Positions 38,325-63,857 of a stretch of DNA of 64,000 bases are shown one piece after another (position 1 is the first letter of the stretch; every line of letters begins with the position of its first letter). This DNA is from Branchiostoma floridae (Eukaryota > Chordata > Leptocardii > Amphioxiformes > Branchiostomatidae), in NCBI RefSeq assembly GCF_000003815.2, contig NC_049979.1:12562766-12626765 (forward strand). Reading direction: 5' to 3'. A model generated the notes under the pieces. The model saw only the letters and a list, made by a program, of their open reading frames with translations, was not told the origin of the DNA and did not search any database. Made by a program: the position numbers and the translations under genes.

Positions 38325-39175
38325 GTTTTGGTGTAGCTGTAGCATGCTTTCCATGATCCTGATCAATTACAAAGTGATTCAACTGCCAAGACCTAATATT
38401 GACAACCTTTGTCATGCTACAGGAAAGACGTATTGTTCCAAAAAGATGTGTGACTATAAACATGTAACCTGAAGAATTAGGACATTTATTTAGCTGTAAT
38501 GTACTGTTAATTTTGTTGTACAAATTATGGAAGCAGTATATTCACATCAAATTATAAATCAGATTAAATGTCATAAGGTTAGCTTGGCAGAAGTGAATAG
38601 GAGATCCAATATGATCTGGTTATACAATGTATATGCCATGTTTATGCCTTCTATATGGATTCTTGTAGCATTCCAGAATTATGACATTTTATGGAGAAGT
38701 TATTTGATTTTCTCTCTAGTGAGAAACTAGAATCGATTGCTGCTCATCTCCTCATTGATTCACCTATAAATCAAATGAGGCAAGGTTTAAATGTTTTGGA
38801 ATATTGTTTGGTTTCAAAGATATATACTCTCTGTTATTCACCATTTAAAATGTAAGTTTAATTATCAGTTCACACTGAGTGTGAGGTCATAAATCTACAT
38901 TTAATGATACTGATGGTAATAGTTTATCTGAAAGATCAGTGATGTAGAGGTGAGCCTCTTTAATTGTAACATTATATTTTTTGACAATCTGGATTAATTT
39001 AAGACTTAAAAAGATGTATAATAATGAAAGAATGCTGTGCTGATGAATGACATTGTGTTTTATTTGCTTTCTGTATCATTACGATATGATGTAACATGCA
39101 AAGCCACATTATTGACAGTTGAGATCAGATGACCGGTATCCTACTTTGAAAAAAATATTGTCACAGTCCTGATAA
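38325..39175. other. Convergent 3' ends of ILVBL and GPATCH11
   Basis: No gene seen. A minus-strand AATAAA (39064-39059) is a plausible GPATCH11 polyadenylation signal. No canonical plus-strand hexamer for ILVBL is convincing. The two 3'UTRs probably abut or overlap. Confidence 0.45.
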
Positions 39176-42814
<3,639 letters not shown>

Positions 42815-42959
42815 GTTGGATGTTTTGATTATGTGTGAACTAAAGAAGCATGTGATTGGTCAGTCTGACAAGAATTGACCAATGAACATTCCCAATACAA
42901 CCGAGTTCTCGCGCAGGCGCAAGACATGGGGTCATTAAAGGTCAGGTTGATGAGATTTC
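42815..42959. promoter_or_regulatory. Divergent promoter of GPATCH11 and HEATR5
   Basis: The space between the GPATCH11 ATG and the probable HEATR5 first exon is only about 145 bp. It contains an inverted pair of CCAAT boxes, ATTGGTCA (42855-42862) and TGACCAAT (42876-42883), and CGCGCAGGCGCA (42910-42921), which fits the NRF1 consensus. No TATA box. Divergent CCAAT/NRF1 promoters are typical of housekeeping gene pairs. No transcript evidence, so the start sites are inferred. Confidence 0.6.
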
Positions 42960-43076
42960 CGGACTTTCGTCGACGTTGCTGATTCCGATGTGAGCTTTCT
43001 GACATTTGCCGGCGTTTTCCACGGTCTGCTCAGCCCGTGATACCATAGAGCATCTGTGTAAGCTGGGTCGTCTCTG
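42960..43076 (+). other. Probable non-coding first exon of HEATR5
   Basis: A CpG-containing stretch ends in the donor TCTCTG|GTAAGTCC. The next plausible acceptor on the same strand is TTGTTCCAG at 54501-54509, just before the HEATR5 ATG. The upstream boundary is a guess. Confidence 0.45.
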
Positions 43077-44192
43077 GTAAGTCCCTTTCTATTGACCGAA
43101 AGCTTTCTCTCGCGTAGAGGTTGATAGATTACAATTTAGAAGGATTTGTAATTGTAAGACCGTTCATTCGGGGCTCATTGGTTGTCACAGGGGGAGGGGT
43201 ATATATATACTACTGTAACGTTATAGCTTTTTACATATTACAGAAGTTGGTTATCTGTGATTTCTTTGTGATTTTCACTAGCCAAGATTTGCTTCTGTAG
43301 TCGACCAAGTTTCGTTTTTTTCTGAGAGTGTTGATTTACTATTTTCAGAAAGCAGTTCATCATCTGTTCTAGGGTATATCCTGTCTACAACAAATATTAG
43401 ACCTATTTCTGAAGAATGACCTTTGCCCTGTTGATATCCTCACGAATTACTGTTCAGTGTGGCATGCCACCGCACAGTGTACCCGCATATAACTTAGGGC
43501 CAAGGCAGTATGTAGCCAATATTGGCTGGTTCGTACGTCAGCCCCCACATGACTTCAGCACTGGGACCCAAAAGATCAATACTAATGCAACATTAATGAT
43601 CACAGTCACAGACGCATGAAAATCTACCAGACTTCAGCTGCGATGGTAGGAAGTGGGTATGTACTCTCTTCGCAGTTAAAATTTCAACCATTTTCCAGGC
43701 AACCGTGTCTGTATGCGCAGTTATATATGCTTGTAAGGGTAGAAAGATCACAATGAATCACAGGTATTCAGACATGTGTGAGATATAACTGCATATATAA
43801 TATAACAAGAATATGATATATGTATAAGTATACATTACTGCATGCATATATGTGATGGTGGTGTTTAAGTCCTTGTCAACATTGCCTCTAGGTACATTAA
43901 TGACGTAACCATAGACTAGTCAGTACTTCCTGGCTTTCCCCTCCATTTCAGTTACTGGTACTTGTCTTTCTATTTTATATCCTTTTTATTACAATGTTGA
44001 TTATGTGGTAGGTTCTTGTGCTATAACTTACAATCAGAATAAATCAACAATGATGAATTGTGATGGTTTGATGGAAATAGTGACCACTGACCAGAAACGT
44101 ATTTCTGAAGACTGTACAAGGTAATAAGTTATTAGGACTCTTAGGAGCAAGATTGGCTTAAAGATATTTTGTTTTCTTTAAGTTAACAGTTT

Positions 44193-44533
44193 CAGGGCTC
44201 AAAATACTTTTTTCTGAATACCTGTACTGGTGCAGGTAACACTAAAAATTACCTGCACCAGACAAATTTTACCTGCACCACTCTGTCTTTATGAAGTATG
44301 CATCATACTAAAATTGTTCAGGAACAATTGCTATTTTTTATTCCATACTTTATAGGTGGTAACAGTCAATGCAGCTAATAACAGTCCACATAAACCTACA
44401 TCATATGACATTTATGTATAAAACCCAGTACATGGACCAGTGCAGGTTAGGTGCAGGTAGACACCAGAAAAACCTGCACAGCTCCAATTTTACCTGCACT
44501 AACCTGCATATGCAGGTAGTATTTTGAGCCCTG
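44193..44533. mobile_element. MITE with CAGGGCTCAAAATACT termini and 5-bp target duplication
   Basis: It begins CAGGGCTCAAAATACT and ends AGTATTTTGAGCCCTG (perfect 16-bp inverted repeat), flanked by AGTTT on both sides (44188-44192 and 44534-44538). The interior has many copies of ACCTGCAC / GTGCAGGT, clustered near both ends in opposite orientations, like transposase-binding sites. Terminus and 5-bp duplication resemble the 1175 element. Confidence 0.85.
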
Positions 44534-47500
44534 AGTTTGTATCATATTTGTCAGCTGCATTAACACTGAGTCTGACATCAATTGTACACTGGATACAGTT
44601 CTCTAATTGACAGCATCCCGGGCAAAAGAAATCGGGTCTGTGTTGACCTCTGGCTCATGATGCATGAGCTTTGCCTTCCAAAGCCTTCCAAAGGGTTATG
44701 TGTATAATTACAGTGACATCAGTCTTGTGAATGTGTGAATCAGTATTCCCCCAGGAGGTGTATATCATTTTGAAGTAAATGCACCGGCACTGCATGTAAA
44801 GGTTTTTGATGGCCAAGGAAGACTGAACATTGGTATGCTTAGTTGAAGCAAGGAGGTTGAAGTGCATCAGCTGAGTGAGATAGTTGAGATGGTTTCTCAG
44901 ATATTTATATGTTGATCCCTTCCATATGTTCCAGGACTGTAAGATAGACTGGGCGTATGTCTGGAATATTCTAGGCTTTAAGTCTAAGTCTAAAAATGTA
45001 TTTTGGATAAACAGCTGTCCCATTGAAGTTTTAGTGCTGTAGAAAATTCTTCAGTTACTTTGGAAAAAGAAGTAAGCAATGACATGTCATACCAGGCTTA
45101 TTTAAAATGAACTGTAACAAAAATTTGATAGTCAGTGATATCTTGTCCAAAGTTTCTATGATAAAAGATGGCCAGGCTGCAACTACATGTATCTGTCACA
45201 CTGGAAGTTTAGATGCAAAATGTGTTGGTGTTTGTTCTTTATGGTGAACTATGACCAGGGACACATGATTGAGCTGTTTGTCTAGCCTGGTGGATCTCAA
45301 GATAAGGTCTGGTGTTGTCAGGAATCCTCTCCCACAGGGCAGGTATGGGAAGGTGTGTCACTTGGGGCCCTCTAAATTTTGCAGAATGTATGGGTATCTT
45401 TTTTTCCTTAAACAATAGTTTTCAGACATCACTTATAAGTCACAACAGTTCTGATGATATGCTTTTTCGTCAAAATTTTTTGTAAGTTAACTTGTACCGG
45501 GTATGTCCCCGGCCAATTACATAGAGTAGGTATGAATAACATATGATCAATGATGTTTTTCATGCTATCATGGAACAACATTTGATGTTTGCCTTCCATT
45601 GCAAAATTTCTAAATCTATTGGTAACCTCTAAATCCTTTATTTGGTATTTTAAAGAATATGCTGAAACATGTATTACAAAACTAATAGCAAGGTGGTACA
45701 GTAGTACCGTAACCGTACACACATGCTTGGTCTTACAAAACAATTTTGTGATGTGTGTCTTAATTGCGCCATTTTCAACTAGCTTTAGTTGCCAAATGCA
45801 AATGCACAGTGTATCATATAACTTATCATGGACAATATATTTGTTAATGATATTTCAACTGGATACCTGTCATTAATTCAGCCAGGCACAGGCTGAATCA
45901 ATCTGCCTTACATTAAAATCACTTTTACAAAGTAGAAAATTCTCCAGTCATCTAACTTAAGGACTATAACACCCAATTCAGTTAGGATGGCAGGAGTACC
46001 AGTATAACTATAAGAAATTCTTTTGTGAAGGCTTTTGTGAAGTTGTTCCACTTTGTTCCTGGCTACCATAAACCACCTGTTCTGGATGGCTGGGTGTGTG
46101 CATGATCTAGGGTACCAGATGGTAAAATGCTTCACTCAACTGATCAGAGATAGGTATTCCCATGCAGCATGGGTTACATATCACTTTGAAACTGGAACCC
46201 TGGAGTGGCTGTCACATCTCTTTAGAGTGGCTCCTAGCTTGTAGACATGACAAACAGCTGTTTCTTTGAAGTTTTCCAATCCACTACCAGCAAAATCACT
46301 ATCTGAAGTAATATGATGCATTGATATATGTCAACACTGTATGCATAGCATCACTGGTAGAATGGGAAATGCATATGATAGAAGTTATGTTTTTAATTAC
46401 TGAATTGTGTTCTTAGCAGAGGTCATAGTATGGGACATGTTATTGTATTGCATGACATGATAGTGACAGACTGACAGATGATTAATAGTCAAATTATTGT
46501 TTTCAACTCACTGAATCTTAAGTATCCAGCACCATCAGTTTTAATGAAGATTTTATCTCTAACTTTTGATTTCTGATAAAATGTTGATCCTGTCTACTTG
46601 AAATTTTCTCATGTGTAAGTAACTGTAACCCTTTCAACTGAAATATCACACATCACTGATATATCATCAGCAATGCACTATAGGACTGACACCTTCCTGG
46701 TACTTGGTTACATCAGATTCTGTCAGCTTAGTGTGATGATTTGATTGCTACACTGTGTCACTAAACATGCTGCTTGGAGCTGTTGTCACATCACTGATCA
46801 ATGGCCTCCTGGGACTATGAAGTCATCCATGCTCATCAAAACTCATGTTACTCTGTACCTCAGCATTGATTAGTGCACCTTTTGTATCACTGTGCATCAC
46901 CCTTGCTCCAAAATCACAGATCATTCCAATTGTCTGTTATTAAGAGTAACGTACAGTAGCTTATATGTTATAGGTGGCAATATAGATTCTAAGGTGCATA
47001 AAATATGTATTTATTTTGCACTAACTTGACTAAGTGTAATCTTAATCTATTCATACATATATATTTACATATTTTTTATATAATCTTGTAATGTAATATA
47101 TAACAGACAAATGTACATGAAATGTACCTGAACATGGACAGACTATCATGGCAGCTTTGGACAATGTGAGGTAATGCTACCACTGTGATTATAATATAAG
47201 GAATATCAACTTCAACTTTGGCAGTCCAGTCTCAGGAGACCATCTGTGTGCCTCTGGAAGGTTGTCCTTGTAATATAAGGAAATGATAAATAGACCATAA
47301 CCCTCATGATGGCCTCATCTCAGAAAGTATGCACTCACTAAGGCTTATTTCTTTAAAGACATATTGTACCGTCTTAAGATAAAATTTGATTAAGAAAATT
47401 AGATTTATAAAATCTTGTTCTTTGATTTAACTTGAGGCATGATTTCTGTAAGAATTTCTAGATGCTAAAAACAATTGTTAGTTAAGCATTTTTCAGATAG

Positions 47501-47903
47501 AGGCAGACAACTTGATTAGTATGATTACTGATATGTGTGTTTTAGATACTAGAACAGCTATGAAAAATGCATGATGCATCTTGATATTCCTCACACAGAA
47601 TACATTGAGTATGTGCCAGTGACTCATGACAGTCACCTCCATTTGGATTTGGGCCACTTAAAGTAATACAAGGCAATTGAACCATCTTACGGCCACTGGT
47701 AAGAAAGATATTCATCTTTATGCTCCTACTACAAGGCTGCTAGGAACAACCAAAGGCATGATGATTGACTCAGTGATGCACATGTCTTGTTTTTTTCAAC
47801 CTAGGCTAAGAATTGGTCTCTCCAATATTGTTTTCCAAAAAAAATTGACATATGCATTACTCCATATACAGTGACCACTGTTCACATAACTTAGATTTCA
47901 TCA

Positions 47904-48568
47904 NNNNNNNNNNNNNNNNNNNNNNNNNNNNNNNNNNNNNNNNNNNNNNNNNNNNNNNNNNNNNNNNNNNNNNNNNNNNNNNNNNNNNNNNNNNNNNNNN
48001 NNNNNNNNNNNNNNNNNNNNNNNNNNNNNNNNNNNNNNNNNNNNNNNNNNNNNNNNNNNNNNNNNNNNNNNNNNNNNNNNNNNNNNNNNNNNNNNNNNNN
48101 NNNNNNNNNNNNNNNNNNNNNNNNNNNNNNNNNNNNNNNNNNNNNNNNNNNNNNNNNNNNNNNNNNNNNNNNNNNNNNNNNNNNNNNNNNNNNNNNNNNN
48201 NNNNNNNNNNNNNNNNNNNNNNNNNNNNNNNNNNNNNNNNNNNNNNNNNNNNNNNNNNNNNNNNNNNNNNNNNNNNNNNNNNNNNNNNNNNNNNNNNNNN
48301 NNNNNNNNNNNNNNNNNNNNNNNNNNNNNNNNNNNNNNNNNNNNNNNNNNNNNNNNNNNNNNNNNNNNNNNNNNNNNNNNNNNNNNNNNNNNNNNNNNNN
48401 NNNNNNNNNNNNNNNNNNNNNNNNNNNNNNNNNNNNNNNNNNNNNNNNNNNNNNNNNNNNNNNNNNNNNNNNNNNNNNNNNNNNNNNNNNNNNNNNNNNN
48501 NNNNNNNNNNNNNNNNNNNNNNNNNNNNNNNNNNNNNNNNNNNNNNNNNNNNNNNNNNNNNNNNNNNN
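47904..48568. other. Assembly gap (665 N)
   Basis: Unsequenced bases in HEATR5 intron 1. Just to its right, CCAAGGAGGTT (48581-48591) pairs perfectly with AACCTCCTTGG (48593-48603), a hairpin that may mark a repeat lost in the gap. Confidence 0.99.
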
Positions 48569-50028
48569 GGAGGGGTGCTACCAAGGAGGTTGAACCTCCT
48601 TGGTGCTACTATTGTTGTATATGCTGCTTACTACAACTACCGGTATCCCCCCTGGAAAAGATATTTACAAAATAGAGTATCAAAGGCTGAAAACAAACTG
48701 CTATGTGCTAACAATGGGCTGATTAAAAATGCAACAGTATGATGTTCTTGTTGCTGCCAACCATAGCTCATTACTAGTAGGTCCCTTAAGCTTCACACTT
48801 GGTGCTGCTCTTAGTCAATCATACATCGCTGAGGTTGATGGCCAGGTAGCTATACTTGACCCTGTACAAGCTCCACTTGAATGCAGTGCAAAGAACGGTA
48901 GGGACCCCACTCACCTTGTCAGTGCCACTTGCATGTTGAGGGTTAATGTTCCTCTAGATTACTTGAAATACATTTTGTAATTCAAAAACATTAGATTGGG
49001 CTTCTCTGTGAAGTCAAGCTGGAATCTGACATCTTGATGTTTTAATTATATTCATGTCTGCTCAAATGCCGCTGATAACTCTAGTCTTGAAAAATTGCCT
49101 AGTTTGATATAACCAGAATCCTGAAGACTTTTATGAATTGTTTGTTTGTTTGAGCCTTTATTTACTCATGAAAAACTCAAATTGGCATGCTTTAAGCCTT
49201 GGGATGGGATGTCATAAGAGAAGAGGTATTTCCCTGGATATAGCCTTTCTGAGATCAGACTTCCATCAATTATGTGGCGCCAGTGTCCTGGTGTGTCTCC
49301 CTCTCAGTCCCTTGACATGGCATGGTTGTTGGGGGCCTGGGCACTCTGCTTTCCCTTTCCATGGTCTCAGCAAAGTTCATATTGGTCCACACTGTAAGTT
49401 TGGGAGACAAGGTCTCATTGATGAGTTTCTTCTTTCCATAGACTTCTATGTTATAATTCGTGGTTTAAATGGGCGCGTTCATAATGAAGCTGCGTGAAAT
49501 TTCAGCAGATTTTTCATTCTATGTCGAGCACATTTACCCTATATCGTGGGAAAAAATTGCCAATGTAAACTATACGTAGGAACTTTTTTTATAGCAATTA
49601 CAAACTACGATTAGTCAATCCCCACAAAAGGCACTTTTTCGCTGCTATTGTACAACCGCACCACTCAGAAACCACGACTGTGTACCTCCGACCTAGCGCG
49701 CGGCTGCAAAACTTTACCTGCTAATTTCTTCAGTTACAAATAAGCTTTCACCAATCTAACTTTTGAGATCAGTTCCGCTGGCTAAAAGGGAATTTCTCAC
49801 CGCTAAAAACATGCGTCCGTGCAGCCGTTCATTTTTGGCTCGGATCTCTTTTAGGGTGTCCACTCGCGGAGTAATACATCAATGAGACCTTAAGTTTAAT
49901 GTATTATTGAAAAAATCTATCAAAGGAAAGAATGTCGTTTTCTTCATCATCTCTGAAAGTTTGGGTGTCTTACGTTAATGAATTAGCCTCTGGGAGGTAA
50001 TTATGTACGAGATCGTGATAGGCATGAA

Positions 50029-50043
50029 AGCGCCACCTAGCGG
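50029..50043. promoter_or_regulatory. CTCF-like core motif in the element interior
   Basis: AGCGCCACCTAGCGG matches the reverse complement of the CTCF core (RSYGCCMYCTRSTGG) at 14 of 15 positions, and contains GCGCCACCT, the inverse of the fly CTCF core. Binding is not shown. Confidence 0.35.
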
Positions 50044-50622
50044 CGGACAAAGGCCAATGTTCGGGACAAAGTGCAAAGGCGTCGAGACTGACGCTTTTGA
50101 CGTGTCGCAAAGACTCATTAGATCAGTCTGTGTATGAGTTTGACTGAGTAGTGTTCTCTTTGTGACTTTGTCTTTGTTTAATTGGAATATATCTCAGAGA
50201 ATAGTCGTGTAAATATCAGCACGACAGGCACGACGAGATTCATCCGGATCTTTCTACGTAAAATAAACGGTTCTATAGAGGATCGGGTGAAGGTACTATA
50301 GCTCATAAAGTCAAAACAGAGCTTAACGACTAGAAATTGATGTTAGCTGCGTTTCAAGCTCCCTTATACCAGAGGCGGGCAAGCCGAACTGAGCCTTTTT
50401 GATTGGCCTTTTATAGGTGTCGCCTAGCCCGGGGTTTGGGGGGGGGGGGGGGTGGAGGGGCGTTCGAGAGAAGGCGGCGATTGCAAAAAATAACTTGGAT
50501 GCAGTTTGCATAAAAAAAGATAGCTTTAGAACCTTATTCCTCTTTCAAATAGCTTCTATATCCAGTAGAGTGTGATACAAGAAAAATAACAATAGTAACG
50601 CCCCTTGGAAATGTAGACCCGT

Positions 50623-50640
50623 CCGTTACCATGGTAACGG
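50623..50640. promoter_or_regulatory. Perfect palindromic RFX X-box
   Basis: CCGTTACCATGGTAACGG is a perfect 18-bp palindrome whose core GTTACCATGGTAAC fits the full-site X-box bound by RFX factors (GTTNCCATGGNAAC). It lies in the interior of the direct-repeat element. Binding is not shown. Confidence 0.45.
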
Positions 50641-52825
50641 AAATAGATACACGGCGTAATCTGCAGCCAAGAAATGCGGGGTGGCGCCCGGTTACAAACC
50701 CTTTTCAAATTTTTGCTCCAGTGCTATTCCTTGATTTTTTATGAATATTTTTCATTTTTATTTAAGGTCTCATTGATGAGTTTCTTCTTTCCATAGACTT
50801 CTATGTTATAATTCGTGGTTTAAATGGGCGCGTTCATAATGAAGCTGCGTGAAATTTCAGCAGATTTTTCATTCTATGTCGAGCACATTTACCCTATATC
50901 GTGGGAAAAAATTGCCAATGTAAACTATACGTAGGAACTTTTTTTATAGCAATTACAAACTACGATTAGTCAATCCCCACAAAAGGCACTTTTTCGCTGC
51001 TATTGTACAACCGCACCACTCAGAAACCACGACTGTGTACCTCCGACCTAGCGCGCGGCTGCAAAACTTTACCTGCTAATTTCTTCAGTTACAAATAAGC
51101 TTTCACCAATCTAACTTTTGAGATCAGTTCCGCTGGCTAAAAGGGAATTTCTCACCGCTAAAAACATGCGTCCGTGCAGCCGTTCATTTTTGGCTCGGAT
51201 CTCTTTTAGGGTGTCCACTCGCGGAGTAATACATCAATGAGACCACAATGAGCAGAAAGTTTAGATTGAAAAGGAAGTCTGTTAGTGCATTATTGTTAAG
51301 TTACTGACTGGTGTTGTATCTTCTTGGTGAAGTCTTCAACTATAGGAAAAAAATAAAATCATGCGTTATATCTATCTCTTAAGCTGTCTAATTGCTTGAT
51401 TGCAAGATTCCACTTTCCAAGACGTCTTGGCTTTTCCATTTTTTTCAACACAGCTTCTACATAGCCATATTTATGCACAAGCATTATGGCAAGGGGAATA
51501 TGTAGGTGAAGATGACATCAACATGAAATGAGTGTGTGGGATGTTATTGATTGCCTGGCTGCTCTGGGCCCTGGGTTAATGCAACACCAGCCACTCTTAT
51601 TTGTCACACACAGCAGGCGCTGAGAAGATTGGAGGTTTAATCTTTATGGTGTGACTTTCTTATCACAACACGCTTTTCACAGGTTATCCATCATGAGAAC
51701 ATAGCTGTGTCTGTATAAAGGCCATGTTCTGCTAATAGTAAGGCATCAATGTTCGTAGCTGGGAGAAGATCATTAGTCATGTAGGCCCATATATTACATA
51801 TTCATGTATGCTTGTAGAATTGATGCTTTACATAAAGGGCATGTGGAAAGTACTTGGTTGATGTGGTCCTGATAATAGATTCACAAGAAAGAAGAATTCA
51901 TGGCAAGAAGGTTTCCATGTAAATTTTATGGTCAATTGGGGATCATGTACATGTGGTATAGGATTTTTATGGAAGCAAATCTAGTGCTACCGCCTAACCC
52001 ACAAACCTATTGCTGTGAGCTTTCCCCAGTTATTTACTACCTAATGAACATTCTGTTAGAATGGGAATTAGGGCAACTAGGAAAGATCTGAGGAGTGTGA
52101 TAGTCTATCAATATTACACGTGCATAACCAATAGCTCCTTATAGATCAGTGAGAGGACTGCAGTTATGTACTAAATCACTAATGGATCTGTCAGACCAAC
52201 ATGTTCAAACTGTGCAAAGGTCACAGAACAGTTAAAAAGCTTGAATCATTAAATGCATTTAACAGGTTTGTACTGTTGTAGTATGTTGTGTATTACATAT
52301 ATTGTATATATGTACTGATTACTCGTGAGCATGAAAGACTGGAATGTGATGGTTAAGGGAGAGTACCAGTCTGCTGGACCAGGACTGAACTCCCTACAAC
52401 ATCCAAGAACTGATGTTAAAAATCTGAAAGTCGTGAACCGAGTCCAAAAAGTCTGGTTTGGAGTTTTTACTATGGCGACTGAGGTGATAAAAGATACATG
52501 CAACTACTGAACTAGCTTATGTTTGATGAACATTTAAGTGTTTTTAATGTCTGCTCTGCTTGTTAATCACTGACAAAAACGGCATAAAAAAATTAGTGCA
52601 ACATTAAAATGTCAATATAATGATTTAACAAAGCCAAATAAGACAGAATCAGGTCCAGGTTCAGGTACAGATCTGAACCTGGACCTAAACAAGGATTTAG
52701 ACTTGATTAAGCCAGTCCGGTATTCACACCTAGTGATGTCTTCATCACTGGGGTCTATTAGTGTTACCGGTACTGGTGCTTTTGTAAAGATGTGATAACA
52801 TTTGACATTGTACTGTAGTCACTCT

Positions 52826-52903
52826 GTATCTGTATCTGTCTGTATCTGTATCTGTATCTATATAGCCGGTATAACCGCCGTTTGGCGTAACACACCAGCT
52901 AAA
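52826..52903 (+). repeat. Dispersed (TCTGTA)n / ATATAGCCGGTATAACCGCC repeat, copy 2
   Basis: Tandem TCTGTA units lead into TATATAGCCGGTATAACCGCC, GTTTGGCG and TAACACACCAGC, nearly identical to 10738-10805. The CGCC/GGCG around the loop can pair. Confidence 0.7.
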
Positions 52904-54564
52904 TTCTGATTCTGGGGTCAGCCAGCTCTTGTATGGTGGTAAACATCTGACTTGTGTGAATTTTTACCGGGCAGTGTTGTTGTAACCAGGCTGTGATGGC
53001 ACCAAGTCAGCAGTGTGAAAATCTGAGTAAGCATGTTATTTCCACGCACTGCCTCTGTAGGGTACGGACCTTGAGCTATTTCAAAATCAAGTTGCTGCCC
53101 AACCCAGATGTGCATTAGCCTTGGCACTAATCCTGTCCCCTGGAGATGAAAAACAACGATATCCAAGGGACACAGGCAGACTTGCACTGAACTGGATGAG
53201 GAAAAAAGCAACGCCAATTTCAGCAGCTATAGTTAGTAACTCTCCGGTTCAAGTATACGGTACATATCTGTACCAATTGCCGCATCCTCCATGTATTTAA
53301 GTAAAAGTAAAACATTCAAATGTTAGCCTGATTTAATTGCGCTTCTTAGGCCCGTCCTACATTGCCGCGCCCAATGCGGGGAGGAGCCTACCAGCTCCGG
53401 ATAGCGGAGTTTGCATTACACAGACTATTCAAACACCAATTGATAACTGCTTTATGTTGTCTCATATGTTCCATTGTTGTGTTCAAGTTTCCTGTATTAA
53501 TTTACTTCCACTCTGCCTAATGGAATCTTAGACGGAAAGACTTGCTGTATCCATTATGCATGGATGTAATTAGTATGGATTTTTGTCCTAATAGCTCAGA
53601 AATTGCACTATTGCTTGCTATGTACTGTATTAAAGACAACCATCTATCTACTTGTCCAATAGTCATTAGAACTTTGAAGTAGGTTTGCAGGAGAGTTTAA
53701 GTTTAACTTGAAATGATGTTCTAGGGCAGATTATGTACCGTAAAGTCTAAAGCGTGTCTAATGCACCAGGCAGTTAGTTGTATTTCTCAGCCTGGTTCAT
53801 GTCTGTGTTAACTTTGATGTTGAACCTTACTGCATTTATACTAGTATTGAGTACTGAGCAGGTGAAGTGATTCAGATTAGGTATCATTACTCACAAATGT
53901 AAAAGTTTCTTGGATCACAAACTGTTTCTGACAGATTTTGGAATGACTAGCATGTTGGATAGCTGAAGAATGATAAACAAACATGTAGCTCTTAGCAACT
54001 GTAATCAATATGTTTTTGCTTTCATGGCAACAACATTACCATATGAGTCTTAGGGTTGGACTAGTTCCATGTCATTAATGTTTTATAGCAGAACTCAGAG
54101 CAATTTGTCCTGTTGTGAGTTGATAGTGATTTGTAGAAATAATATTGTATATTTGTATATGTCGACCTAAGCAGCCTATGGTCTGTATATGCTGTGTTTT
54201 AGATATGTATTTGCTGCTCTGCCCTGTGTCATCATGTTAATGCCTTGCAACACAGATAGAATTTCAGTACCAAGGACAGGGTATGGGGCTGACAAAGTTG
54301 AAGTAGACAGATGCTATAGCCTTGATTGAATCAATGTCAGGAAACAAGGTGTTAGGTAAGTCAATAATAGAGCAGACCTTACCAAATTACAGGGGACTTT
54401 ATCGTTTGTCTGGTTGTCAATGTCTGCAGCTACTTGTGTCTGGGTGATTACACCTCATGTCATTCCACGGGAAGCAGGAGGGCTTAACGGCCGCACCTTT
54501 TTGTTCCAGATGTAGAGCTGTGATTGTCTAAGGTACCAACTATCGATACTGAGAGAAGGGAAAG

Positions 54565-63857
<9,293 letters not shown>

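Larger units (their letters stand above)
49411..51244. mobile_element. 1834-bp element with two apparently identical 479-bp direct terminal repeats
   Basis: Direct repeats at 49411-49889 and 50766-51244 look identical by eye, indicating recent origin. Each begins GGTCTCATTGATG and ends CATCAATGAGACC, a perfect 13-bp inverted repeat, so each could be a transposable unit alone. The whole is flanked by ACAA (49407-49410 and 51245-51248), and the interior starts and ends with TTAA. The 876-bp interior (49890-50765) is CpG-richer than the intron, has a G run (about 50437-50451) and encodes no recognisable protein. It lacks a primer-binding site next to the left repeat and a polypurine tract next to the right one, arguing against an ordinary LTR element. 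Confidence 0.8.
43077..54509 (+). other. HEATR5 intron 1 (11.4 kb): repeats, no other gene recognised
   Basis: Apart from the elements listed separately (44193-44533, 49411-51244, 52826-52903) and the gap at 47904-48568, nothing resembles a gene. Short open frames at 43416-43619, 44655-45023 and 45429-45743 have no recognisable domain. The intron assignment depends on the inferred first exon. Confidence 0.5.

Noticed and set aside
43416-43619. Small protein-coding gene in HEATR5 intron 1
   Set aside because: No recognisable domain, no supporting splice pattern, and length expected by chance.
47852-48742. Long frames across the 47904-48568 gap
   Set aside because: Almost entirely unsequenced bases; the short flanking residues show no domain or plausible splice context.
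49411-51244. Ordinary LTR retrotransposon or viral provirus
   Set aside because: No gag/pol, no visible primer-binding site or polypurine tract, and termini are not TG..CA.
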